From Halomonas binhaiensis (GTDB taxonomy: Bacteria > Pseudomonadota > Gammaproteobacteria > Pseudomonadales > Halomonadaceae), in NCBI RefSeq assembly GCF_008329985.2, contig NZ_CP038437.2, positions 2,852,001 to 2,916,000 of the forward strand: a stretch of DNA of 64,000 bases, in the 5' to 3' direction. The translations under genes were made by a program, and so were the position numbers. The notes beneath the pieces are model-generated. The model ran no database searches and was not told the origin of the DNA. It worked only from the letters and a program-made list of their open reading frames with translations. Positions 16,917-26,091 of the stretch are shown here, piece after piece (positions within the stretch are counted from its first letter, which is position 1; the number at the start of each line of letters is the position of its first letter).

Positions 16917-18629
16917 ATGACCCAAGTTCGCCAATTCGACTATGTCATCATTGGTGCCGGCTCAGCCGGCAATGTGCTCGCGACGCGTCTGACAGAAGAT
17001 GAAAATGTCAGCGTGCTGCTGCTGGAGGCTGGTGGTCCTGACTACCGGCTCGACTTCCGTACCCAGATGCCTGCAGCCCTGGCGTACCCTCTTCAAGGCA
17101 AGCGCTATAACTGGGCCTACGAAACAGACCCTGAGCCCCATATGAGCGGACGACGCATGGAATGTGGTCGTGGCAAGGGACTTGGTGGCTCTTCGCTGAT
17201 CAACGGCATGTGCTACATCCGTGGCAATGCACTGGATTACGACAACTGGGCCAAGCGTTCGGGACTGGAGGACTGGCATTACCTTAACTGCCTGCCCTAC
17301 TTCCGCAAGGCGGAGACCCGTGATATCGGTCCCAATGACTACCACGGCGGTGATGGTCCAGTCAGCGTGACGACGCCCAAGGCAGATAACAACCCGCTGT
17401 ACCACGCCTTTATCGAGGCGGGCCAGCAAGCGGGCTATCCCGCCACCGAGGATGTCAACGGCTACCAGCAGGAAGGCTTCGGGCCAATGGACCGCTTTGT
17501 CACGCCGAATGGTCGGCGCTCCAGCACAGCACGTGGCTATCTTGACCAGGCCAAGGGTCGCGCCAACCTGACCATCGAGACGCATGCCACCACTGACGTC
17601 ATCATGTTCGAGGGCAAGCGTGCCGTTGGTGTACGTTACGAGCGCAAAGGCCAGGTGCAGGAAGTCCGTGCCCAACGTGAAGTACTGCTGTGCGCCGGCG
17701 CCATCGCCTCCCCCCAAATCCTGCAGCGCTCCGGCATTGGTCCCCAGGATGTGCTCGACGAGTTCGGCATTGAGGCCGTACATGTCAACGACAACGTCGG
17801 CAAGCATCTACAGGACCATCTGGAGATGTATATCCAGTTTGAATGCAAGAAGCCCATTTCCCTGTACCCGGCGCTGAAGTGGTACAACCAGCCCAAGATC
17901 GGGGCTGAATGGCTGTTCATGGGCAGCGGACTGGGCGCCAGCAACCATTTCGAGGCAGCCGGTTTCATCCGTACCAACGATGCGGAAGAGTGGCCGAACC
18001 TGCAGTACCACTTCCTGCCCATCGCCATCAGCTACAACGGCAAGAGTGCTGTCCAGGCGCACGGCTTCCAGGCACATGTCGGTTCCATGCGTTCAGAAAG
18101 CGAGGGTCGGGTACGCCTGACCTCGCGTGATCCCAAGGCAGCGCCGTCGATCCTGTTCAATTACATGTCGACCGACAAGGATTGGCAGGAATTTCGCGAT
18201 GCCATCCGCCTCACCCGGGAAATCATGGCCCAGCCGGCTCTGGACGAGTACCGTGGTCGTGAAATCTCACCGGGGGCGCATATCCAGAGCGATGATGAAC
18301 TGGATGCCTTCGTGCGTGAACACGCCGAAACCGCCTACCACCCTTGCGGCAGCTGTCGCATGGGTGAAGGAGATGACTGTGTCGTCGACGGCGCAGGCCA
18401 CGTGCATGGTGTTGAAAATCTGCGCGTGGTGGATGCCTCGCTGTTCCCGGTCATCCCTACCGGCAACCTCAATGCACCGACGATCATGCTGGCCGAGCGC
18501 ATGGCCGACAAGATCCGCGGTCGCGAAATGGCGCCTCCCAGCACTGCACCCTACTACATCGCCAACGGTGCGCCGGCACAGCAGGAGCCCATGCGCAACA
18601 TCCAGCCAGAGCATGATTCCATCGGCTGA
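16917..18629 (+). CDS. betA: BetA, choline dehydrogenase
   Basis: The 570-residue GMC-family flavoprotein oxidises choline to betaine aldehyde at the membrane. It begins with the FAD-binding motif [15 protein letters not shown] and has the GMC signatures [20 protein letters not shown] and [15 protein letters not shown]. The C-terminal histidine region is [10 protein letters not shown], followed by [19 protein letters not shown]. The chosen ATG at 16917 starts the family match; an upstream extension would overlap betB. It is the last gene of betIBA. Confidence 0.96.
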   Translation: MTQVRQFDYVIIGAGSAGNVLATRLTEDENVSVLLLEAGGPDYRLDFRTQMPAALAYPLQGKRYNWAYETDPEPHMSGRRMECGRGKGLGGSSLINGMCYIRGNALDYDNWAKRSGLEDWHYLNCLPYFRKAETRDIGPNDYHGGDGPVSVTTPKADNNPLYHAFIEAGQQAGYPATEDVNGYQQEGFGPMDRFVTPNGRRSSTARGYLDQAKGRANLTIETHATTDVIMFEGKRAVGVRYERKGQVQEVRAQREVLLCAGAIASPQILQRSGIGPQDVLDEFGIEAVHVNDNVGKHLQDHLEMYIQFECKKPISLYPALKWYNQPKIGAEWLFMGSGLGASNHFEAAGFIRTNDAEEWPNLQYHFLPIAISYNGKSAVQAHGFQAHVGSMRSESEGRVRLTSRDPKAAPSILFNYMSTDKDWQEFRDAIRLTREIMAQPALDEYRGREISPGAHIQSDDELDAFVREHAETAYHPCGSCRMGEGDDCVVDGAGHVHGVENLRVVDASLFPVIPTGNLNAPTIMLAERMADKIRGREMAPPSTAPYYIANGAPAQQEPMRNIQPEHDSIG

Positions 18630-18951
18630 CATTACACCACCATCCTGCCTATTCGGTGTTCCCTTCCAACCCCGGCTTCATGCCGGGGTTGCTGCGTGAG
18701 CCCGCCATCATTCCTTCATGTAAGGAATTCGCACCTGACTCGACTTTCCATCAAGGCCTTTTCACATCAACGGCGACAGTCGCTTCAAGGCAGCACAACC
18801 AACCGGACCTGAACATCCATTCGTTGCTGCTGCAAATGCTACAAGCGATACATGGCCTCTTTCGCCACAAAAATCTTTCCGCCCCAAGACATTATTGAGC
18901 GCATGAGAGCTCGCCATATGCATAACAACATATACACAACAAGGAGCCTTC
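18630..18951. other. Intergenic region after betA
   Basis: About 320 bases without a gene. A hairpin of nine base pairs (AACCCCGGC / GCCGGGGTT, 18668-18690) lies about 40 bases after betA and probably terminates or protects the bet transcript; it lacks a strong T-run. The final 60 bases carry the promoter region and the GGAG site of the kinase gene. Confidence 0.5.
18668..18690 (+). terminator. Hairpin after betA
   Basis: Perfect stem AACCCCGGC / GCCGGGGTT with a five-base loop. The downstream sequence is GCTGCG, so a U-run is missing and intrinsic termination is uncertain. Confidence 0.45.
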
Positions 18952-20238
18952 ATGAGCCAGGCCTTTCCACGACCTCTGGACTACCGCATTCTCGGCATAA
19001 GTGAATTGGCTCCTGTCATGGCCAAGGTGGCGAATGTAGCGGCAATCCTTGGTGGCAATGCCGATCACTGGCAAGCCAATGAAATCAGCGACGGCAACAT
19101 GAATGCCGTCTATCGCCTGAGCGGCCCGAATGGCTCCGTCATCATCAAGCAGGCATTGCCCTATATTCGCGTCATCGGTGAAGACTGGCCATTTCCTGTC
19201 TCTCGTATCGACTACGAAGCTGAGGCCCTGGGCTGGTACAACCGATTGACGCCACATCAATCACCTCGGATGCTACATCACGACCATCAACTCGGCGTGA
19301 TGGTCATGGAAGACCTCAGGCATCACAGCGTCGCTCGTCTGGCATTCATCCGGGGCCAGCAGTTTCCTGACCTGGGCGTGCAGCTGGGTGATTTTCTTGC
19401 CCACAGCCTGTTCTTCACCTCTGACTATCATCTCTCCACCCCGCAGAAGAAATCCCTGGCGGCGACCTTTTGCGGTAACGCCGTACTGTGTGAAACCAGT
19501 GAAGATGTCATTTTCACCAGCCCCTATCACCACCACCCCATGAACCGGGTGACACCCGGCACGGCATACATGGCCAGGCAGCTACGCGCCGACATCCCGT
19601 TGAAACTGGCTGCCACCCAGATGAAACAGGTCTTTCGCACACGTTCGGAGGCCCTGATACATGGCGACCTTCACACTGGATCCATCATGCTCAGGGGCAG
19701 TGACAACCGGGTCATTGATGCTGAGTGGGCATTTCATGGCCCAATGGGGTTTGATTCAGGCGTCCTGATCGGCAACTTGTTGATGGCCGCCATCAGTCAA
19801 GCGGGGCACCGCCAATCACTTCGCGAGCAAGAGGATATGAGCCATTGGCTGCTGTCCTGTATCCATCAGCTATGGCAACGTTTTACGCGACGCTTTCGCG
19901 CATTGGCCCACACGCATGCTGGCGACTTCATCACCGCAATGCATCTCGATGCGGAAAGCCTCGACATGCTGCTCGACCGACACCTGCACACAGTGCTTGC
20001 CGACAGCCTCGGTTTCGCCGGTGCCGAGATCATTCGTCGCATCATCGGCATAGCCCATGTAGAGGACTTCGAGCATATCACCAACCCATCGCTACGCGCG
20101 GAGCTCGAACAGCAAGCCCTTCAGATCGCTCGCCAATGGCTATTGAAGCGTCATGAATTTCACACGCTCGGCGATGCCCTACTCTGTGCCGAACGGCTCC
20201 TTTGCCGTCCCATCCAGGCCAGAATAAAGCAGACCTGA
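18952..20238 (+). CDS. mtnK: S-methyl-5-thioribose kinase
   Basis: The 428-residue protein phosphorylates methylthioribose at C1 with ATP in the methionine salvage pathway. It matches MtnK in its N-terminus (EISDGNMNAVYRL, substituting for a glycine-rich loop), the PFPVSRIDYEAEAL segment, the catalytic loop LIHGDLHTGSIM and IDAEWAFHGPMGFD for metal binding. GGAG precedes the ATG. It stands alone: no mtnA, mtnP or other salvage genes are adjacent, so its partners must be elsewhere. Confidence 0.9.
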   Translation: MSQAFPRPLDYRILGISELAPVMAKVANVAAILGGNADHWQANEISDGNMNAVYRLSGPNGSVIIKQALPYIRVIGEDWPFPVSRIDYEAEALGWYNRLTPHQSPRMLHHDHQLGVMVMEDLRHHSVARLAFIRGQQFPDLGVQLGDFLAHSLFFTSDYHLSTPQKKSLAATFCGNAVLCETSEDVIFTSPYHHHPMNRVTPGTAYMARQLRADIPLKLAATQMKQVFRTRSEALIHGDLHTGSIMLRGSDNRVIDAEWAFHGPMGFDSGVLIGNLLMAAISQAGHRQSLREQEDMSHWLLSCIHQLWQRFTRRFRALAHTHAGDFITAMHLDAESLDMLLDRHLHTVLADSLGFAGAEIIRRIIGIAHVEDFEHITNPSLRAELEQQALQIARQWLLKRHEFHTLGDALLCAERLLCRPIQARIKQT

Positions 20239-20252
20239 CAATCACAAGCCCC

Positions 20253-20284
20253 AGCCTGATGACACGAGCCTGATGACACGAGCC
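20253..20284. repeat. Tandem repeat, 2 x 14 bp
   Basis: AGCCTGATGACACG occurs twice head to tail (20253-20266, 20267-20280) followed by AGCC, immediately after mtnK. One of ten short tandem duplications in this window. Confidence 0.9.
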
Positions 20285-20338
20285 CAAGGACACTACTCGT
20301 CCAATTGCAATCCTGTCGCGACCGGGGCTGCCCCAACT

Positions 20339-20378
20339 GACAAGGCACCGGAGGTATCTTCGCCATCGGTGCCTTGTC
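20339..20378. terminator. Shared hairpin between convergent mtnK and symporter genes
   Basis: A perfect twelve-base stem (GACAAGGCACCG / CGGTGCCTTGTC) with a 16-base loop lies between the two convergent genes. Its long stem suits a bidirectional terminator, although neither side has a strong T-run. Confidence 0.6.
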
Positions 20379-20395
20379 TCACACGTCTTTCAAAT

Positions 20396-21808
20396 TCACT
20401 CTTGACGCACAGTCACGGCAGGCAGCGACGCCTGTGCAGACCCAGTCTGCCACAGCTTCGGCAGGAAAAACCCAACGCAGCATACCAATAGCCCCCAAGC
20501 ATTTGCCCCCAGCAGCAGAGCATATTTTCCCTCTCCAATGGCCATCCATTCAGGCAGCGCGGCAAAAGCATGCAGCAGGCCAAAGGCCATGCCGGGCCAG
20601 AAGGCCAGATGGAAGCTCGCCGCTCCAGGAGAATAGCGAGCAAGGATAAATACTGGCGCCAATCCCATGACCATAGTGCCGGAAATGGTCGTTGCCTTGA
20701 GAATATCCGTGCCAGCCAGCATCGGCAGGTTACCCAGTACCGCAAATACCACCATGACAATGGCACCATTACGCCACTGCCGGGCACTGGGCAGGCGCTC
20801 GGCCAAGGCTGGAATATCACGGGCCAACGATGCTGACAGCGAGGCAAAGGTGGAATCCAGAGTCGAGCCTGCCGCAGCGATCATCAGCATCGACATCAGC
20901 AGCAATGTACCGCTTCCCAGTAACGCCGCTACAGCCGCAGGCGCATTACCATGGGTCTCGATACCCTCTACATACGCCTGGACGCCCACCAGACTGAACA
21001 GGGCAATCGCCAGGAACCCGGCCACGCCTGCGATGATAAATGCTCGCAGCATATCGCGTTCGCGATTGAGAAAGCCTCGATCCGTCAGTACGGGATCATG
21101 AAAGGGATAACTGAACACCTGCAGCATCGCTACCAGCATGAGATCGACGCCCCCCGCCAGCGTCCACTCACCGGCATGCAACAAGGGCGTTTCATTGGTG
21201 CTTGTCTGCGGCAATACCCAGAACATGACCAGTCCAAGCAGAACGACAAACAGCGCACTCTGGATAGCATCCGTGAACAGCGAACCACGCATGCCTCCCT
21301 TGAGGCTGTAAACCAGGGTAAAGCCCGTAAAGGCCAATGCTGCTGCAATGAAGCTTGTCGAACCAGGCGCACCAAAGTAGCCGCCCACCACTGCGGTATT
21401 ACTCCATATCTCGTTGTATAGCCGCACCAGGATCGCCAGCGAGAAGGCCAATGCAGCAGCACGGCCATAGCGTTGCATCAGAAATGCTACAAGCCCGGTG
21501 GCGGCGAAACGGCGACGAAGATAAAGGATGACCACGCCAGCAACCGGAATCGATAACCACCAGGTCGCATAGGCCAGCCCTCCCACCAGTCCGTAGGAGG
21601 CACCGAGGTTAGCGGCATTGGTAATTGATTTGGCAAAGATCCAGGAGATGAATACCGACAGCGTCAACATCGGCATGGATACTGCTCGCCCATTCACCAT
21701 CCCGTTGAAGAAGCCTTCTGCACTAGAGGCACGCGGCGTCAGCCACACCAGCAGTACGCCATAGACACACAGAAAACCCCAGAAGGCCATGAGGAATACT
21801 GTACTCAT
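20396..21808 (-). CDS. Sodium:solute symporter (SSS family)
   Basis: The 470-residue membrane protein has about twelve to thirteen helices with SSS-family features: ISWIFAKSITNAANLGASYG in the second helix, LVYSLKGGMRGSLFTDAIQ, and SLARDIPALAERLPSARQWR in a late loop. It couples uptake of an unknown solute to sodium. Its ATG overlaps the stop of the ArsS-like gene (ATGA), so translation is coupled and the solute may be connected with that enzyme. No known substrate subfamily could be named. Confidence 0.85.
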   Translation of the reverse strand: MSTVFLMAFWGFLCVYGVLLVWLTPRASSAEGFFNGMVNGRAVSMPMLTLSVFISWIFAKSITNAANLGASYGLVGGLAYATWWLSIPVAGVVILYLRRRFAATGLVAFLMQRYGRAAALAFSLAILVRLYNEIWSNTAVVGGYFGAPGSTSFIAAALAFTGFTLVYSLKGGMRGSLFTDAIQSALFVVLLGLVMFWVLPQTSTNETPLLHAGEWTLAGGVDLMLVAMLQVFSYPFHDPVLTDRGFLNRERDMLRAFIIAGVAGFLAIALFSLVGVQAYVEGIETHGNAPAAVAALLGSGTLLLMSMLMIAAAGSTLDSTFASLSASLARDIPALAERLPSARQWRNGAIVMVVFAVLGNLPMLAGTDILKATTISGTMVMGLAPVFILARYSPGAASFHLAFWPGMAFGLLHAFAALPEWMAIGEGKYALLLGANAWGLLVCCVGFFLPKLWQTGSAQASLPAVTVRQE

Positions 21809-22767
21809 GCCAGCGCGCCTCCACAGCTTGAGCCTTGCCCTGCCGTGCAGCCGTAGCAGTGGCTCGCCACCTGAATCGGCTGATGGGAAAAGTCGTGTTC
21901 CAGCAGATCCCGCAGGTGCAAGGCACCTTGCTTGCCACCCAGTGGCATATCAAGCATTTGATTGAAATCGCAGTCGTAGGTATAGCCGCGATAATCCACT
22001 GACAAGGTATCTCGACACATCACGTGCTCAAGATTGGCATCACAATGGCTGTCCTTGAGTAGTGCCATGTAGTCATTGAACCCGCCTTTGGAGATCAACT
22101 GGCTGCCAAAACGTGCAATCGGCATATTGGTGATGGTGAACAAGCCGTCGAACTGAATGCCGAACTGCTCTGCCAGTTCACGCTTGTAGGCTTGTTCCAG
22201 TTGCTGTTGTGGTGGAGGCAAGCTGGGGCCACCCGGATTGAACACCAGGTGCAACTCAGGTGCACCTGGTTCACCGCTGCCATAGCCCGCCGCATTGAGC
22301 CTGCGCAGGCCTTCAATACTGGCGTTGAACACTCCCTTGCCGCGCTGCGCGTCAACATTGTCCTCGGTATAGCAAGGCAGGGATGCCACGACTTCAACCT
22401 GATGTGCGGCCAGAAATGCCACCAGATCTTCGTGACCAGGCTCCACCAGAATGGTCAAGTTGCTGCGATCGATGACATGCACACCACGTTCGTACGCCGC
22501 TTTCACCAGAGGACGGAACGCCGGCATCATTTCCGGGGCGCCTCCCGTCAGATCGAGCGTCTTGATGTCATGCCGATCAATGAATTCCAGCACCAATGCC
22601 TGCGTCTCTTCATCCATCATCTCGGTGCGGCGCGGACTGGCAGCAACGTGACAATGCGTGCAAGACAGGTTGCATAGATAGCCGATATTCACTTGCAGCG
22701 TGCGCAGTGTACGGCGCCTGATCGGAGGAAACCCGCCGGCGATAAGATATTCTCTGGTATCAAGCAT
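21805..22767 (-). CDS. arsS: ArsS-like radical SAM protein (arsenosugar biosynthesis family)
   Basis: The 320-residue enzyme has the radical SAM cluster motif CNLSCTHCH (C32, C36, C39), LDLTGGAPEMMPAFRPLV, VVASLPCYTEDNVDAQRG, a proline-rich FNPGGPSLPPPQ and the C-terminal cysteine motif CYGCTAGQGSSCGG. This is the ArsS pattern; some homologues carry selenocysteine in the C-terminal motif, but here it is Cys. ArsS is implicated in adding the 5'-deoxyadenosyl group to dimethylated arsenic on the way to arsenosugars. The usual arsM methyltransferase partner is not present here. It is flanked by a DoxX-like gene and the symporter in one operon. Confidence 0.85.
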   Translation of the reverse strand: MLDTREYLIAGGFPPIRRRTLRTLQVNIGYLCNLSCTHCHVAASPRRTEMMDEETQALVLEFIDRHDIKTLDLTGGAPEMMPAFRPLVKAAYERGVHVIDRSNLTILVEPGHEDLVAFLAAHQVEVVASLPCYTEDNVDAQRGKGVFNASIEGLRRLNAAGYGSGEPGAPELHLVFNPGGPSLPPPQQQLEQAYKRELAEQFGIQFDGLFTITNMPIARFGSQLISKGGFNDYMALLKDSHCDANLEHVMCRDTLSVDYRGYTYDCDFNQMLDMPLGGKQGALHLRDLLEHDFSHQPIQVASHCYGCTAGQGSSCGGALA

Positions 22768-22787
22768 GAATCACCTGTGCTCCGACA

Positions 22788-23198
22788 TCATACATTTGAG
22801 CTTTTGCCGCGTTTTACGGTCAGCAACGTGTCGTGGTCACGCATCACATACAGCGTCCAGCACGCCGCCAGCATGGGGAACGCAGCAAAGAACAACAGGT
22901 TGCCGAATGGGTCTGTCACCATCGAAGGGATAGTCACCAACGTTGTGATCCCATGTAGCATCAGTACCAAACCATAGCTGATGCGTTTGAAGCTGCCGCT
23001 GACAAACGCCAGCACCAGAATCAACTCAAGACCCCCCAATGCATGGATTGCGATATTCCCTATGCCCTCGATGCCAAAGAAAGTGTCGAAGACACGGCTG
23101 CCGTGAGCAGGATCGAGAAACTTGTCCAGCGTCCAGACGAACAACACGACAAACACACCTAGACGTAACGACAATAAACTGGTCTTAAGTCCTTCCAT
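22788..23198 (-). CDS. DoxX-like four-helix membrane protein
   Basis: The 136-residue protein has four predicted membrane helices (LGVFVVLFVWTLDKFLDP; IHALGGLELILVLAFVSG; LMLHGITTLVTIPSM; LLFFAAFPMLAACWTLYVM), the layout of DoxX/MauE-type proteins. The function is unknown; members often accompany redox or sulfur chemistry. I chose the ATG at 23198 (GGAG eight bases upstream); ATGs at 23225 and 23276 are alternatives. It is the first gene of the operon with the ArsS-like enzyme, 20 bases away. Confidence 0.7.
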   Translation of the reverse strand: MEGLKTSLLSLRLGVFVVLFVWTLDKFLDPAHGSRVFDTFFGIEGIGNIAIHALGGLELILVLAFVSGSFKRISYGLVLMLHGITTLVTIPSMVTDPFGNLLFFAAFPMLAACWTLYVMRDHDTLLTVKRGKSSNV

Positions 23199-23479
23199 TG
23201 CATGGGCTCCATTGCCTGTTTCCATATTCGCCCACCACTTCGAACCTACAGCATGACCGCCATGGATCGAACGCATGGAAGGGCTTCCACTCGGCAGTCA
23301 CGCAAGCCAACTGCCGCGTAGACATGTCGATGTAGAATCACGAACCTTACACTTGGCAGGAAAGTATGAGATGCACGCCTTTTGCCCTGCCCATTCCAGC
23401 GCCATACTCGACATTGGTCCAAGGGCCTTGCTTTCGCCTCCTCCTTCCCTTGCTGAAACAGCGGGGCTCTGCCAGTATT

Positions 23480-23493
23480 CAAACAAGTGTTTA
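23480..23493 (+). promoter_or_regulatory. Candidate PsrA/FadR-type fatty-acid operator before fadE
   Basis: CAAACAAGTGTTTA fits the pseudomonad PsrA consensus as I recall it (G/CAAAC-N2-4-GTTTG/C) except at the last base. It lies 24 bases before the fadE start, a natural repression site released by long-chain acyl-CoA. Confidence 0.4.
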
Positions 23494-23516
23494 ATTATTC
23501 CTGACTGGAGAGCCTC

Positions 23517-25979
23517 ATGCTCAGCCTGCTCCTGCTGTTGCTCACCCTTGTTGGTCTGATTCTTGTCGCCCGGCGCGAAGCCGGTGCTCTTCCTGCTCTG
23601 GCAGTGCCCGGAATCTTCGGGTTGATTGGTCTGATAAGCGGGGCAAGCCTGGCTGCCGTCGTACTGCTGGCCTGCGCTGCGATCATTGCTGCCTGTGGCC
23701 TCCCCGCCTTGCGCAACAAGTGGCTGACAGCCCGCCTGTTCGCGATGTTCAAGAAAGTAGCCCCGAAGGTCTCCGAAACCGAGCGCACGGCCCTGGAAGC
23801 AGGCAGCGTCGCCTGGGATGGAGAACTGTTTTCCGGAAAGCCGGACTGGCAGCGATTGTTGTCATTTCATGATGATGGCCTGAGCGAAGAAGAGCGTGCC
23901 TTTATCGACCACCAGTGCAGCGTGGCCGCCGGCATGTGCAATTCCTGGGACATTGCCAAGGAACGTGCAGACCTGCCCGAGGAACTGTGGAACTACATCA
24001 AGAAGGAACGTTTCTTCGGCATGATCATTCCGAAGGAATACGGCGGCCTGGGTTTCTCCGCCAAGGCACAGTCTGCCGTGCTGCAGAAACTTGCCGTCAA
24101 TGAGACATTGATGGTCACCGTTGGCGTTCCCAACTCGCTTGGCCCTGGAGAGCTGCTGCTCAAGTACGGCACCCAGGAACAGAAGGACCACTACCTGCCA
24201 CGCCTGGCAGATGGCCGCGAAATCCCCTGCTTCGGCCTGACGGGACCACGTGCCGGCTCCGATGCCACCTCCCTGCCGGATGTCGGCATCGTGTGCAAGA
24301 AGGTCATCGACGGAGAGGAAGTGCTGGGTCTCTCTCTGACCTTCAACAAGCGCTGGATCACTCTCGCGCCCATTGCCACCGTAGTCGGCCTGGCCTTCCG
24401 CATGTTCGACCCGGATCACCTGCTGGGTGACGAAGAGGACCTGGGTATCACCTGCGCCCTGGTGCCACGCGATACCGAAGGCATGGAGATCGGCCGTCGT
24501 CACCACCCCATCGGCAGCCCCTTCATGAATGGCCCGATTCGCGGCCAGGATGTCTTCGTCCCGCTGGATACCATCATCGGTGGCCCGAAAATGGCTGGCG
24601 AAGGATGGCGCATGCTGGTCGAATGCCTGTCCGTGGGCCGCTGTATCACCCTGCCCTCCGGCGCCACGGGCACCAGCCGTTATGCCATCGGTTGGGCGGG
24701 AGGCTTCGCCCGCATTCGTCGTCAGTTCAACGTTCCTGTCGCGGAGATGGAAGGTGTTCAAGAGCCTCTGGCACGCATGGCAGCCAAGGGCTATATCGCC
24801 AATGCCGTGGTCTACCAGACCGCCAACACCATCGACCATGGGGAAGCGCCTTCTGTACCTTCAGCCATTCTCAAGAGCCACCTGACCGAATTTCAGCGTG
24901 AAGTGCTGGCCGATGCCATGGACATCCATGGTGGCAAGGCAGTCACCCTTGGTCCGCGCAACTATATCGGTATCGGCTACAGCGCCAACCCGGTGGCCAT
25001 CACCGTGGAAGGCGCCAATATCATGACCCGCAACCTGATGATCTTCGGCCAGGGTGCCATTCGCTGCCACCCTTATGTGCTCGAAGAACTGGCCGCCAAG
25101 GATACGGAAGACCAGGCCCGCTTCGACAAGGCCTTCTTCGCGCATGCCGGGTTGATTTTCGGCAATGCAGCCCGAGCCTTCAGCATGGGCCTGACACAGG
25201 GGCTGGGGTTCGGCCAACCCTCGACGCCCTTCGACCAGGTTGCCACCCCCTTCGCTCAGGATGTGGCGCGTCTATCCGCAGGCTTCGGACTATGCGCCGA
25301 TGCCGCCATGGCCAGCCTCGGCTCGGCCCTCAAGCAACGAGAGATGCTCTCCGCGCGTCTCGGCGACATCCTGGCCAACCTCTATCTCACCAGCATGGTG
25401 ATCAAGCACTGGCATGAAGGCGACAAGGTCGAAGGTGAGAAAGCGCTGTTCCAGTACGCCTGTACTTTCCTGCTCTACCGTGCTGAACAAGCCTTCGTTG
25501 AAGTGTTCGATAACCTGCCCAACCGGGCATTGGGGCGCGTTCTGAAGCTCGTCGTGATGCCGCGTGGTCGGCGTTGGTCCAAGCCCCATGACGACCTTGC
25601 ACGCAACATTGCCGCCCAGGTCTCTCGCCACACCCCTCTACGCAGCAAACTGCTGGCAGGCAGCTGGGATCAGCAGGATGGTACCGAGGACAACCCTCTG
25701 GCTCACTACAACGCGCTGCTCGCCACCCAGGACCGTGCCGAGGCCCTGTACCGCACCATCAACAAGGCCCATGCCAAGGGCGAGTTACCCGCCCAGGCAC
25801 TGCATCCTGAACAGCGTCTTGAAGCCGCTCTTGAGGCAGGCGTGATCAACCAGGAGGATGCACAGTTCATGAGAGAGCGTGAGGCAGAAGTGCTGGAAAT
25901 GCTCAGCGTGGATGACTTCGCCTTCGATGCCTTTGTCAGCGACAAGGAAAAGCTGGTACGTCACGCCGACGCCGCCTAA
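23517..25979 (+). CDS. fadE: FadE, long-chain acyl-CoA dehydrogenase
   Basis: The 820-residue protein carries out the first oxidation of beta-oxidation (acyl-CoA to trans-2-enoyl-CoA with FAD). The N-terminus has two hydrophobic segments (LLLLLLTLVGLILVARREAG and a second near residues 30-60) that should anchor it to the membrane, as in E. coli FadE (814 residues). The acyl-CoA dehydrogenase domain follows (GMIIPKEYGGLGFS; CFGLTGPRAGSDATSLPD; VSVGRC-type LSVGRCITLPSGATG; DIHGGKAV). The last 280 residues are the FadE-specific C-terminal domain (DUF1974). It stands as a single gene with its own terminator. Confidence 0.96.
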   Translation: MLSLLLLLLTLVGLILVARREAGALPALAVPGIFGLIGLISGASLAAVVLLACAAIIAACGLPALRNKWLTARLFAMFKKVAPKVSETERTALEAGSVAWDGELFSGKPDWQRLLSFHDDGLSEEERAFIDHQCSVAAGMCNSWDIAKERADLPEELWNYIKKERFFGMIIPKEYGGLGFSAKAQSAVLQKLAVNETLMVTVGVPNSLGPGELLLKYGTQEQKDHYLPRLADGREIPCFGLTGPRAGSDATSLPDVGIVCKKVIDGEEVLGLSLTFNKRWITLAPIATVVGLAFRMFDPDHLLGDEEDLGITCALVPRDTEGMEIGRRHHPIGSPFMNGPIRGQDVFVPLDTIIGGPKMAGEGWRMLVECLSVGRCITLPSGATGTSRYAIGWAGGFARIRRQFNVPVAEMEGVQEPLARMAAKGYIANAVVYQTANTIDHGEAPSVPSAILKSHLTEFQREVLADAMDIHGGKAVTLGPRNYIGIGYSANPVAITVEGANIMTRNLMIFGQGAIRCHPYVLEELAAKDTEDQARFDKAFFAHAGLIFGNAARAFSMGLTQGLGFGQPSTPFDQVATPFAQDVARLSAGFGLCADAAMASLGSALKQREMLSARLGDILANLYLTSMVIKHWHEGDKVEGEKALFQYACTFLLYRAEQAFVEVFDNLPNRALGRVLKLVVMPRGRRWSKPHDDLARNIAAQVSRHTPLRSKLLAGSWDQQDGTEDNPLAHYNALLATQDRAEALYRTINKAHAKGELPAQALHPEQRLEAALEAGVINQEDAQFMREREAEVLEMLSVDDFAFDAFVSDKEKLVRHADAA

Positions 25980-26008
25980 TCCTCACTCCTGCAGAAGAAC
26001 CCAATGAT

Positions 26009-26042
26009 GCAATACGCCCGGCTAGATAGCCGGGCGTATTGC
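26009..26042. terminator. Bidirectional terminator between fadE and the aminotransferase gene
   Basis: A 16-base perfect stem (GCAATACGCCCGGCTA / TAGCCGGGCGTATTGC) with a two-base loop, followed by ATTTCT on the plus strand. It lies 30 bases after fadE and 50 before the stop of the convergent aminotransferase gene. Confidence 0.8.
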
Positions 26043-26091
26043 ATTTCTGATCAACGACTCTCGTCCGATCCCTTTGACACTGCACACATGC

